This document shows, piece after piece, positions 45,575-54,152 of a DNA stretch of 64,000 nucleotides. The DNA comes from Bacillus sp. T3 (GTDB lineage: Bacteria > Bacillota > Bacilli > Bacillales > Cytobacillaceae): NCBI RefSeq assembly GCF_033449965.1, contig NZ_CP137761.1:3782001-3846000 (forward strand), in the 5' to 3' direction. The translations under genes were made by a program, and so were the position numbers. The stretch's first letter is position 1; the number at the start of each line of letters is the position of its first letter. Below the pieces are notes generated by a model. The model was not told the DNA's origin. It searched no databases and was given only the letters and a program-made list of their open reading frames with translations.

Positions 45575-46639
45575 TTACCCCTCCCCCACCATAATTGGTT
45601 TTTCAAAATTCGAGGACATCGGGCGAATTTTACTTTTCACTGCAGCAGGTGGTTCTACTTTTGGTGCATCTGGATGAAGAAGCCAAGTTTTAACGAAATG
45701 AGTCTCTGATACTTGGAACATCGGCGGTTCCTTTTCAAAATCGATTGCTAACGCATAAGGATTTCTTGCTGCAAAAGCATCACCCTTTGGTGGGTTGGTT
45801 AAATCAGGTGGCGTTCCTGGGATTGCCGCAAGCTCTGTATTATCATCATTTTCGAGACTAGGCATCGATGCTAAAAGACCCCAAGTATATGGATGGCGTG
45901 GGTCATAAAAAATCTCGTCAACCGTGCCAATTTCGATAATTTGACCTGCGTACATAACAGCAACACGATCCGCAACGTTTGCCACTACACCAAGATCATG
46001 CGTAATAAAAATAATTGAGGTATCCATTTTATTTTGCAGATCATTCATTAATTCTAATATTTGTGCTTGAATGGTAACATCAAGTGCTGTCGTAGGTTCA
46101 TCAGCAATTAATAACTTGGGATTTGCTGCCAATGCAATGGCGATCATCGCACGCTGTCTCATTCCCCCAGAAAATTCATGCGGATATTGATTTACTCTTT
46201 TCCCTGGCATCGGAATTCCAACCAATTTAAGGAGTTCAATTGCCCGTTCCTTCGCTTGATTCCCACCCATATTTTGATGCTTGATTAAGACCTCCATAAT
46301 TTGCCGTCCAACCTTCATCGTTGGATTCAAAGATGTCATCGGATCTTGGAAGATCATGCTAATTTCCTTACCACGAACCTTTTCCATTTCTTTATCGGTT
46401 TTGGGCACAATATCTTCTCCGTTGAAGAGGATACGTCCCCCTGTTATTTTTCCTGGTGGCATAGGAATTAACTTCATTAGTGATTGCGCTGTAACACTTT
46501 TACCTGATCCTGATTCACCAACAATCGCTAACGTTTCACCTTTATACACATCAAAGGAAACGCCTCGTACAGCTTGAACTTCTCCCCCATACGTATGGAA
46601 TGAGATGTTTAAATCCTTGACTTCCAATAATTTTTCCAT
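45575..46639 (-). CDS. oppD: Oligopeptide ABC transporter ATP-binding protein OppD
   Basis: 354 aa. Walker A GESGSGKS (about 37-44), signature EFSGGMRQRAMIAIAL, Walker B LLIADEPTTALD, and the C-terminal FYDPRHPYTWGLLASMP extension. Forms the heterodimeric ATPase with OppF. In B. subtilis this operon also takes up Phr signalling peptides for competence and sporulation. Confidence 0.93.
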   Translation of the reverse strand: MEKLLEVKDLNISFHTYGGEVQAVRGVSFDVYKGETLAIVGESGSGKSVTAQSLMKLIPMPPGKITGGRILFNGEDIVPKTDKEMEKVRGKEISMIFQDPMTSLNPTMKVGRQIMEVLIKHQNMGGNQAKERAIELLKLVGIPMPGKRVNQYPHEFSGGMRQRAMIAIALAANPKLLIADEPTTALDVTIQAQILELMNDLQNKMDTSIIFITHDLGVVANVADRVAVMYAGQIIEIGTVDEIFYDPRHPYTWGLLASMPSLENDDNTELAAIPGTPPDLTNPPKGDAFAARNPYALAIDFEKEPPMFQVSETHFVKTWLLHPDAPKVEPPAAVKSKIRPMSSNFEKPIMVGEG

Positions 46640-46649
46640 GTTCTCACTC

Positions 46650-47564
46650 CTATTTACGTAGTCGTGGGTCTAGAGCATCTCTTAAACCATCGCCAATTAC
46701 ATTAAATGCAAAAATCGTTAAGCAAATAAACGTCGCAGGGAAAAGTAATCTCCATGGATAATACTTCAATGCGGGAAGGGCATCGGATGCCATGGTTCCC
46801 CAGCTCGCTAACGGTGGTGTTAAACCTAATCCTAGAAAACTCAAGAAAGCTTCAGTAAAAATAGCAGATGGAATCGTTAATGTCATGGTAACTAAAATTG
46901 GCCCCATTGAGTTTGGAATTAGATGTTTGCTCATGATTCTAGACGTACCTGATCCGAGAGTACGAGCAGCTAACACATATTCTTGATTCTTTAAGGAAAG
47001 AACTTGGCCTCGAACAATCCGGGACATATTTACCCAGCCCGTTATCGACATCGCCAATATCATCGTGCTTACACTTGCTCCAAGGACAACCATTAATAAA
47101 ATTACAAGTAATAAATAAGGAATACCATATAATACATCGGCAGTACGCATCATAAATTCGTCAACTCGTCCGCCTTTATAGCCTGCAATTCCACCCCAAA
47201 GGACACCAATCGTTAAGTCAACGATGGCAGCAGCAATTCCAATAAAGATAGAAATTCGAGCACCTTCCCAAGTACGCGTAAATACGTCGCGTCCCAAATC
47301 ATCCGTTCCAAACCAATGATCAAATGATGGAGGTTGGTTCTTATTGGCTAGATCATTTGTTGCATAATCATAACCTGTCATATATGGTCCAAAGATTGCC
47401 ATAAAAATTAGAATCAAGAGTAAGACGACCCCTACCATGGCAAGCTTGTTTTTCCGAAATCTGTGTACGACATCTTTCCAAAATGAAAGACTTGGCTTTG
47501 AAATTTTCTCCGCTTCAATTCCTTTATTGCCTACAACTTTAAATAACTGTTTTGATTCCATCAT
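46650..47564 (-). CDS. oppC: Oligopeptide ABC transporter permease OppC
   Basis: 304 aa. N-terminal OppC_N segment and first helix (MVGVVLLLILIFMAIFG), then the permease domain with five further helices and the EAA loop (EYVLAARTLGSGTSRIMSKH). Its start ATG-ATG directly adjoins the oppB stop, behind AAGGGAGAG. Confidence 0.93.
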   Translation of the reverse strand: MMESKQLFKVVGNKGIEAEKISKPSLSFWKDVVHRFRKNKLAMVGVVLLLILIFMAIFGPYMTGYDYATNDLANKNQPPSFDHWFGTDDLGRDVFTRTWEGARISIFIGIAAAIVDLTIGVLWGGIAGYKGGRVDEFMMRTADVLYGIPYLLLVILLMVVLGASVSTMILAMSITGWVNMSRIVRGQVLSLKNQEYVLAARTLGSGTSRIMSKHLIPNSMGPILVTMTLTIPSAIFTEAFLSFLGLGLTPPLASWGTMASDALPALKYYPWRLLFPATFICLTIFAFNVIGDGLRDALDPRLRK

Positions 47565-48500
47565 CTACTCTCCCTTCTTCCCGCCAGCCAATTTAATGCG
47601 AGGGTCTATAAGTCCATACGCAATGTCTACGAGAAGAATACATAAAAGCAGGATAATACTATAAAAAGAAGTAATTCCCATAATTACGGTATAATCTCGA
47701 TTTTGAATACTCGTAACAAAATGTGAGCCTAGACCAGGTATACCAAATATTTGCTCAATCACAAAACTCCCGGTAATAATACCAGCAGAGAGCGGTCCCA
47801 TATAGGAAACAACCGGTAGCATTGCATTTCTAATGGTATGCTTCATTGTGATAACACCTTTACTTAATCCTTTTGACTTCGCTGTTTTTATATAATCATT
47901 TGCTAATACTTCAAGCATCGATGATCGGGTAAGACGGGCGATATAAGCCATCGGCGAAGCAGCAAGAGCCAAGGCTGGCAGCACACTGTGCATTGGTGTT
48001 TCCCATAAGGCAACAGGAAATATTCCCATTTTTATCGCCAAGAAATATTGCAATAAAGTTGCAAGAATAAATGAGGGCATTGAAATACCAAATACTGCTA
48101 CAACCATCGCACTATAATCGGGCCATTTATTGTGGTTTAATGCTGCAATAACCCCTAATAATACACCGATTGCTAAAGCAATAAGAATCGCTTCTACTCC
48201 TAATGTTAACGAAACAGGGAAACCACTATTTATTAAATCATTGACTGTTTGACTTTTATATTTAAAAGATGGGCCGAAATCCCATTTAGAAATTTTCACC
48301 AAGTATTCCCAATACTGAACATACCATGGCTCATTTAGTCCATAAAAAGCATTAAGATTTGCTTCGATTTCAGGAGGAAGCCTTTTTTCAGATGTAAAAG
48401 GATTTCCTGGTGCCATACGCATGAAGAAAAAAGTAGCTGTTATAATAAGCCATAGTGATAACAGCATATATAAAAGCCGCTTTCCTATATAATTAACCAA
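47565..48500 (-). CDS. oppB: Oligopeptide ABC transporter permease OppB
   Basis: 311 aa, equal to B. subtilis OppB, from TTG at 48500 (MVNYIGKRLLYMLLSLWLI) behind GGAGGTG. Six helices; EAA loop NDYIKTAKSKGLSKGVITMKH; C-terminal IPGLGSHFVTSIQNRDY. Separated from oppA by a terminator-like hairpin. Confidence 0.93.
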   Translation of the reverse strand: MVNYIGKRLLYMLLSLWLIITATFFFMRMAPGNPFTSEKRLPPEIEANLNAFYGLNEPWYVQYWEYLVKISKWDFGPSFKYKSQTVNDLINSGFPVSLTLGVEAILIALAIGVLLGVIAALNHNKWPDYSAMVVAVFGISMPSFILATLLQYFLAIKMGIFPVALWETPMHSVLPALALAASPMAYIARLTRSSMLEVLANDYIKTAKSKGLSKGVITMKHTIRNAMLPVVSYMGPLSAGIITGSFVIEQIFGIPGLGSHFVTSIQNRDYTVIMGITSFYSIILLLCILLVDIAYGLIDPRIKLAGGKKGE

Positions 48501-48540
48501 AATCAAACACCTCCAACTTTTTAGCATAACAAGAAAATGA

Positions 48541-48567
48541 AGGTATATGGAAAAAAACCATATACCT
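48541..48567 (-). terminator. Attenuating hairpin between oppA and oppB
   Basis: AGGTATATGG / CCATATACCT stem with an A7 loop, just after the oppA stop. It probably lowers transcription into oppB, giving excess OppA. Confidence 0.6.
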
Positions 48568-48581
48568 TACATCTGAAATGT

Positions 48582-50219
48582 TTATTTAAAGTATGCCCAT
48601 TTAAATTGAACATCACCTAGTCCAGAAACGGCAACATCCTTTAAGTTTTCATCTTGAACCCAGTTATTTGTGTAGAAGTAAATTGGAATAACAGCCATGT
48701 CATCCATAAATACTTTTTCTGCTTCTTTTAAAATATCTTGACGTTTTTCAGCGTCCGTCTCTGTAGCAGATTGATCTAACAACTGTTGGAATTCTTTACT
48801 TTCCCAACCGGTGTCATTATTTCCGCCATCTTTTGAATAGTAAAGCTCTAGGAAGTTAATTGCATCGTTGAAGTCACCTAACCAACCCATACGAGCGATG
48901 TTGTAATCAAGCGCTTGAACTTTTTCAATATAAACTTTCCACTCGGAGTTATCTAATGTCACTTCAACTCCTAAGTTTTTCTTCCACATATCTTGAATAG
49001 CTTGGGCAATTTTTTGATGTCCATCATCAGTGTTAAAGGAAAGGCCAATAGCTGGTAATTCAGAAACATCCTTGTAACCAAGCTCTTCTAAACCTTTTTG
49101 TAAATATTCTTTTGCTTTTTTCACATCATTATCTTTAAAATAACCTTTTTCATTTTCCGGGAACATCGTTGGAGGAACAATTGCCATCGCTGGTAATTGA
49201 CCACCTTGTGCAACATTGTCAATAAGTTCTTGACGATTGATTGCTAAAGCAAAAGCTTTACGGATGTTTACATTATTGAATGGCTCTGCAGTAGTATTTA
49301 ATTTGTAATTATAAATACCTGCAATTGATTCTGTATGAAGAGAGCCATCTTTCTTTAGAGCAGGTAGTGCATCTTGAGGAAGATTACCAGTAGGAGAACC
49401 AGCCCAGTCAAGTTCACCGTTGTCAAACATTGAGATTTCTGTATTTGTATCGTTAACCATGATCATTTTGATGCTATTTAGTTTTACTGTATCAGCATCC
49501 CAATAATCTTTATTCTTCTCAAGAACAATATTGTCACCATGTTTCCAAGAAGCTAATTTGAATGGTCCATTTGTTGTGTAATTTTCACCAGCATCATTTG
49601 CCCAATCTTTATTCGCTTCAGCAATTTTACTATTAACAGGAAGGTACGTATAGAAAGCTGTTAATTCTAAGAAGTATGGAGTTGGATTAGTAAGTGTAAC
49701 TTCTAATGTTTTTTCATCAATTGCTTTTACTCCTACATCCTCAACTTTACCAGTTCCTTCGTTAAAAGCTTGTCCGCCTTTGAGATAATAAAGCTGATAA
49801 GCATAAGCTGATTTGTTAGCAGGATCTAGAGCCCATTTCCAAGCATATTCAAAGTCTTTTGCAATGACTGGGTCTCCATTTGTCCATTTAGCATCATCGC
49901 GAATCGTAAATGTATATGTTTTTTGATCATCAGATACTTTAATATCTTCTGCCATAGCGTTTTCCGGCTGATTATCTAAATTAATTCGAGTTAAGCCTTC
50001 AAATACTTGACGAAGAACCGTACCAGAAGTTGAATCTTCAGCCAAACCTGGGTTTAGAGAAGGTGGTTCAGTACTAATATTAATTCGGAGATCCTGTTTT
50101 GCTTTTTTGTTACCATCTGTGTCCTTAGCTTTATCATCGCCACCGCCACCGCCACAAGCAGTTAAGAACATGCTGAGGAACAATACTAAGCTGAAAAGGA
50201 ATGCTAGTCTTTTTTTCAT
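48582..50219 (-). CDS. oppA: Oligopeptide-binding lipoprotein OppA
   Basis: 545 aa, as in B. subtilis, from ATG at 50219 behind AGGGGG. Signal peptide MKKRLAFLFSLVLFLSMFL with lipobox LTAC, then a Gly stretch and the SBP_bac_5 fold (INISTEPPSLNPGLAEDSTS start; WTNGDPVIAKDFEYAWKWAL). Captures peptides outside the membrane for OppBCDF. First gene of the operon. Confidence 0.95.
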   Translation of the reverse strand: MKKRLAFLFSLVLFLSMFLTACGGGGGDDKAKDTDGNKKAKQDLRINISTEPPSLNPGLAEDSTSGTVLRQVFEGLTRINLDNQPENAMAEDIKVSDDQKTYTFTIRDDAKWTNGDPVIAKDFEYAWKWALDPANKSAYAYQLYYLKGGQAFNEGTGKVEDVGVKAIDEKTLEVTLTNPTPYFLELTAFYTYLPVNSKIAEANKDWANDAGENYTTNGPFKLASWKHGDNIVLEKNKDYWDADTVKLNSIKMIMVNDTNTEISMFDNGELDWAGSPTGNLPQDALPALKKDGSLHTESIAGIYNYKLNTTAEPFNNVNIRKAFALAINRQELIDNVAQGGQLPAMAIVPPTMFPENEKGYFKDNDVKKAKEYLQKGLEELGYKDVSELPAIGLSFNTDDGHQKIAQAIQDMWKKNLGVEVTLDNSEWKVYIEKVQALDYNIARMGWLGDFNDAINFLELYYSKDGGNNDTGWESKEFQQLLDQSATETDAEKRQDILKEAEKVFMDDMAVIPIYFYTNNWVQDENLKDVAVSGLGDVQFKWAYFK

Positions 50220-50279
50220 GCAATAACCCCCTATTATTTTTGTCAAACGGTACCTCACGATAGCTTCCTGAAAAAACAT

Positions 50280-50701
50280 ATGTGTGTCTCAGGTATATTT
50301 ATATAATAATCTGTCAATTTAAGTTAAAAAATAGACAGAAAAAAATAAGTTTATTTATGTGTAATCATATTTCTATAATCAAGCAGTTTCCCTGCTTTGA
50401 TGTTCTGAAAAACACATTAATTAATAAACTCATTTTTTACGGTTATACTTGAGATTATACAGTTTTATATAGAAGTTAGACGCTTGGTATGTACCCATTT
50501 GTTAGGTTAATTATAAATAGTATGAATAATGTTTGCAAGTAGGAGGTCGAACGACTGATGTCGATAATATACATAAATTTGTGTATAAAAGATGAATTAT
50601 TGTCATCTATCGACATAAACGATTATTATTCTACTAACATTTTTTGTGTTTTTTTATGTTTTTCGACCAAAAATCTATGATAAAATTTGTCTATACCTTT
50701 T
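50280..50701. promoter_or_regulatory. opp upstream region
   Basis: About 420 nt without genes, AT-rich; it must hold the opp promoter on the minus strand. A weak CodY-like stretch around 50400 (GTTCTGAAAAAC) is too far from consensus to call. Confidence 0.4.
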
Positions 50702-50811
50702 TTGATTTTTTTAAAAAAATTGTTATAATTTTAGTATGATGTGTATTGAATAGTCGGCTGGTAAAAAATTGGACCAATCGTCCTTATTCAAAAAAGGATG
50801 GTTGGTCTTTT
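50702..50811 (+). ncRNA. Short transcription unit (promoter plus terminator) upstream of trpS
   Basis: -35 TTGATT at 50702, 16-nt spacer, TATAAT at 50724-50729. A 14-bp terminator stem GACCAATCGTCCTT / AAGGATGGTTGGTC with TTTTAT is at 50772-50811. The implied transcript of about 75 nt has no ORF. It could be a small RNA or an attenuated leader of trpS; no T-box sequence was found. Confidence 0.45.
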
Positions 50812-50819
50812 ATGTTTAA

Positions 50820-50907
50820 GGCTTTGTTAAATTTGTTTGTTGATTTCCGCTGCAGGTGCTCCCATCAACTGATTGCTTAAAATTCAACACCATTCTTTAA
50901 CACAGCC
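50820..50907. repeat. Dispersed repeat family A, short form, copy 2
   Basis: 88 nt, GGCTTTGTTAAA to TTTAACACAGCC, with the core-less junction GGTGCTCCCATCAAC. It ends 25 nt before the trpS start and so lies in the trpS leader. Confidence 0.8.
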
Positions 50908-50931
50908 ATGTTTAAAAGGAGGAAACACACG

Positions 50932-51921
50932 ATGAAAACAATTTTTTCAGGAATCCAACCGAGTGGAACAATTACGCTTGGCAACTATATTGGTGCGATG
51001 AAGCAATTCGTTGAGCTCCAAAATGAATACAATTGTTACTTCTGTATCGTAGACCAACACGCCATAACCGTTCCACAGGATCGATTAGAGCTAAGAAAGA
51101 ACATTCGAAGCTTAGCTGCTCTATATATTGCATGTGGCATCGATCCCGAGAAAGCAACGCTATTTATCCAATCAGAGGTTCCCGCTCATGCTCAGGCTGG
51201 TTGGATGATGCAATGTATCTCCTATATCGGTGAGTTAGAAAGAATGACACAATTTAAGGATAAATCAGCTGGGAAAGACGCGGTATCGGCTGCATTACTT
51301 ACATACCCACCACTGATGGTCGCAGATATTCTTCTTTATAGCTCTGATCTCGTTCCTGTTGGTGAAGATCAAAAGCAACACATCGAGTTAACAAGAGATT
51401 TAGCTGAACGATTTAATAATAAATACAACAACATTTTCACCATTCCAGAAATTCGTTTGCCACAGGTTGGCGCAAGAATCATGTCATTACAAGAGCCAAC
51501 AAAAAAGATGAGTAAATCGGATCCAAACACGAAAGCAACCATTACATTACTTGATGATCCAAAGCAAATCGAAAAGAAAATCAAGAGCGCTGTAACCGAT
51601 TCTGAAGGAATTGTAAAATACGATAAAGAGAATAAACCAGGTTTATCGAATCTATTATCGATCTATTCCATTTTTACAAACCGCTCCATTACAGAAATAG
51701 AAGAAGCATACGAAGGTAAAGGATATGGTGACTTTAAAGCTGATTTAGCTCAGGTTGTCGTTCGCGAGCTTGAGCCAATCCAACAAAAATATCGTGAATT
51801 AATGGAATCGTCCGAGTTAGACGATATCCTAGATCGTGGAGCTGAGAAAGCCAATTTCGTAGCAAATAAAATGCTAAAGAAAATGGAAAATGCAATGGGC
51901 CTTGGAAGAAAGAAAAGATAA
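50932..51921 (+). CDS. trpS: Tryptophanyl-tRNA synthetase
   Basis: 329 aa from ATG at 50932 (MKTIFSGIQPSGTITLGNYI), behind AAAGGAGG. Class I synthetase: the HIGH-like element is in PSGTITLGNYIGA, and KMSKS (about 195) is intact; DQHAITVPQD and GEDQKQHIELTRDL contact tryptophan and ATP. The leader contains the short-form repeat. Convergent with yjbA. Confidence 0.95.
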   Translation: MKTIFSGIQPSGTITLGNYIGAMKQFVELQNEYNCYFCIVDQHAITVPQDRLELRKNIRSLAALYIACGIDPEKATLFIQSEVPAHAQAGWMMQCISYIGELERMTQFKDKSAGKDAVSAALLTYPPLMVADILLYSSDLVPVGEDQKQHIELTRDLAERFNNKYNNIFTIPEIRLPQVGARIMSLQEPTKKMSKSDPNTKATITLLDDPKQIEKKIKSAVTDSEGIVKYDKENKPGLSNLLSIYSIFTNRSITEIEEAYEGKGYGDFKADLAQVVVRELEPIQQKYRELMESSELDDILDRGAEKANFVANKMLKKMENAMGLGRKKR

Positions 51922-51956
51922 TTGGACAAGCCATTTCTGTTGTAAGGCATAAAAAA

Positions 51957-51984
51957 TTGAGGAGCTGCACTGACAGCTCCTCAA
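51957..51984. terminator. Bidirectional terminator trpS / yjbA
   Basis: TTGAGGAGCTG / CAGCTCCTCAA, loop CACTGA. The last bases overlap the yjbA stop. Confidence 0.85.
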
Positions 51985-52727
51985 TTTACTTTTGGACCAT
52001 GCTCCATTTCCCATAATTTCTCGAAAAACGGTTGCCCTTTTATGATGTTTTCACAAAATTTATGGTGTTTTGATGACCATCCGTATTTTGTTTCCTCATA
52101 AAGCTGTTCCCACGCTTCATTGAACTCAAGCAGTTGAATATCTGCATAAAGCTCCGGCTTCCACTCAGTAAACCAATACCTAATTTCTGCAACATTCTTT
52201 GATGAATATAGATGATCCAACGCCATGAAAAGCAATTGCTTTAATTGGCGTTCCTTTCGAGTTAATCCTCTCATTAAATCAGGATCTGGCGATAAAATAT
52301 GAAATTCCTTGTTACTCTCTTTTTTCGTGAATGAATATGGAATGACATCATGGGATTCAATCATTTCATATACTAATTGCTCTTGTCTTGGTATCAATCT
52401 GCTTTTTCTAATTGGAATGGAATAGCCCATCGTATCCACTGCCAAAATTCCTATACCATCCGTAATCACAAAACAATGCTCTAGTTGAATTCGCTCATGA
52501 TTTTTTCGTAAAAATGCCTTTTGATATACATCTGCTAAAAGCTGCTGTGGAAGGTCAGCCAAGTCATTTTCAATGTAATGAAAAAGAACAGGATCAATTT
52601 TTAACAATGGAACTTGATCAAGTAGCTCGACTGCATCATCCTTGCGCCACTCATGGAAATGACAAATATTATAGCCGTTTTCTTCCCCTTCAAACCAGTT
52701 CACCCATACATCATGAAGATACAACAT
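51981..52727 (-). CDS. yjbA: UPF0736 family protein YjbA
   Basis: 248 aa. The N-terminus MLYLHDVWVNWFEGEENGYN is the conserved beginning of the UPF0736/YjbA family. Soluble, aromatic-rich, acidic; no known motif or activity. As in B. subtilis it is next to trpS and opp. Ribosome binding site GAGGGG. Confidence 0.85.
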   Translation of the reverse strand: MLYLHDVWVNWFEGEENGYNICHFHEWRKDDAVELLDQVPLLKIDPVLFHYIENDLADLPQQLLADVYQKAFLRKNHERIQLEHCFVITDGIGILAVDTMGYSIPIRKSRLIPRQEQLVYEMIESHDVIPYSFTKKESNKEFHILSPDPDLMRGLTRKERQLKQLLFMALDHLYSSKNVAEIRYWFTEWKPELYADIQLLEFNEAWEQLYEETKYGWSSKHHKFCENIIKGQPFFEKLWEMEHGPKVN

Positions 52728-52804
52728 GAAATTTACCCCTCACTTCAAGATACTGTTGTTTTCAATCAGTATGGGCAGGCTACAGTTAATTTATTCCTTA
52801 TTTT

Positions 52805-53068
52805 CTAACGTTTAGCACCTATTTCAGCGGGAAAATAAATACTAATCCAAATGATAAAAAGACCAATCGGAAAAAGATAACATTCAAGTCTATGGGAAAT
52901 AAAGCCGAGATACTCCGTAAAGTTGTAGCCAATTGGCAATAAATTCAAATACATAATCGAAGTAGTCCCACCTGATACCGCAATTCCAAAACCAATCAAT
53001 ACCATCAATGCGCGAAACAAAACATCCTTTTCCGTAATATACTCATCCGTTTTTTCAAATAAGGCCAA
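52805..53068 (-). CDS. Small two-helix membrane protein, 87 aa
   Basis: Not recognised by name. TTG start at 53068 behind GGAGGT. Acidic N-terminus (MALFEKTDEYITEKD), first helix ALMVLIGFGIAVSGG, a loop with NLLPIGYNFTEYLGF, second helix LFPIGLFIIWISIYF. It lies between yjaZ and yjbA on their strand, as small membrane genes do here in other bacilli. Confidence 0.65.
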   Translation of the reverse strand: MALFEKTDEYITEKDVLFRALMVLIGFGIAVSGGTTSIMYLNLLPIGYNFTEYLGFISHRLECYLFPIGLFIIWISIYFPAEIGAKR

Positions 53069-53156
53069 GGTATCTTACCTCCGGACTTGTCCAATTTTTA
53101 CAAATATATGATTTAAAATGGAGTTTCATGTAAAAAAAGAGACAAGCATTTATAGC

Positions 53157-54050
53157 CTAATCGTTGTCTGTCGCATTATCACCCTCAGAAAACTTACCAT
53201 ATAAGAAGTCATGTGCATCAATTGTGAATGATTCACTGTCTGTTAGGTAATTTGTTTTCTTATATGTTTGAACGATTTGGTACCCTACTGCATAACCAAG
53301 CATGTTTGGAACACCACGTCCTCCGAACAATAAATGTTCATGCTGAGGTTGATCTTTTTTTAGAGCAAGGTTATTTTTTAAGTATTTTTTCCAGTATTGT
53401 TGGAGTTGATTGTCTGAGTATTGACTACACCAAGTTGCTAAGCAATGTTTCCCGCAGTTTTCTTCGACCATAGCTTCCGCAAGTCCTTCAAGGATAATTG
53501 AATCTAGTAATGTATACTCCTCTATGGTTTTATCGATATGGTTCAATCGACAAACATGATGGTACTCATGGACGAGAAGTGCTTCGATTTCTGTTTCGTT
53601 GAGGTTAGGTGTTAAGAACAAAAACAGCTTATCATGAAAAGAAACGCCTGATTTTTTATTTGAAGGTCGTGCGAATAAACTTGATTGATTAGAGAACGGA
53701 AATATATAAATCGGAATATCAGGCCCATTCCATTTTTGTTTGTATTTTGTGAAGCTTTGTTGCACTGTGCTCCAAACATCTTTTTTTTTGAGTTCATTAT
53801 AGATTTGATGGCTCTGTCGTGACGGGCTGTACATTCCAAACCTTTGGAGGTACTTGTAAAAATGCAGTGGATTGGGGACCTTTTTAGATTTCTTTTTGTG
53901 CTCAGATTGCCGTACTTGTTTAACTTCGGCTTGGTATATGTCAGCTGATTTTTCGGATAATAGCAATTTGAATATTTCACTTGGATCAAAAAAGTGCTGA
54001 TCCAACCAATTTTTAGTGTTTATTACCCCATTTTCATCACTCCCATACAT
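53157..54050 (-). CDS. yjaZ: DUF2268 putative Zn-dependent protease YjaZ
   Basis: 297 codons open. Gluzincin-like HEYHHVCRLN with a downstream ILEGLAEAMVEENCG glutamate; the B. subtilis YjaZ family is predicted to be a zinc protease. The start is uncertain: the open frame begins ATG at 54050, but GGGAGTG lies just before an ATGGGG at about 54034 that is out of frame by one base. With five instead of four G the gene would start MGVINTKNWL, like the family. This may be another homopolymer error. Confidence 0.8.
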   Translation of the reverse strand: MYGSDENGVINTKNWLDQHFFDPSEIFKLLLSEKSADIYQAEVKQVRQSEHKKKSKKVPNPLHFYKYLQRFGMYSPSRQSHQIYNELKKKDVWSTVQQSFTKYKQKWNGPDIPIYIFPFSNQSSLFARPSNKKSGVSFHDKLFLFLTPNLNETEIEALLVHEYHHVCRLNHIDKTIEEYTLLDSIILEGLAEAMVEENCGKHCLATWCSQYSDNQLQQYWKKYLKNNLALKKDQPQHEHLLFGGRGVPNMLGYAVGYQIVQTYKKTNYLTDSESFTIDAHDFLYGKFSEGDNATDND

Positions 54051-54100
54051 GTTTTTACTGAAGTGTATGTTAGCAACAGATACGCGGTGACAAAATAAAA

Positions 54101-54140
54101 AGCAGACTAACGAATCTATTCATTCGCCAGTCTGCTGCTT
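54101..54140 (-). terminator. Terminator after fabF
   Basis: AGCAGACT / AGTCTGCT with inner GAAT/ATTC; TTTTTATTTTG on the minus strand. Confidence 0.8.
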
Positions 54141-54152
54141 ATTGTTCAAAAA

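Noticed and set aside
50395..50415. CodY box upstream of oppA
   Set aside because: Only about 11 of 15 positions match the consensus in a very AT-rich region; too weak to call.
50740..50931. T-box riboswitch before trpS
   Set aside because: The conserved T-box sequence and specifier stem I pattern are not present; only a simple terminator hairpin is seen.
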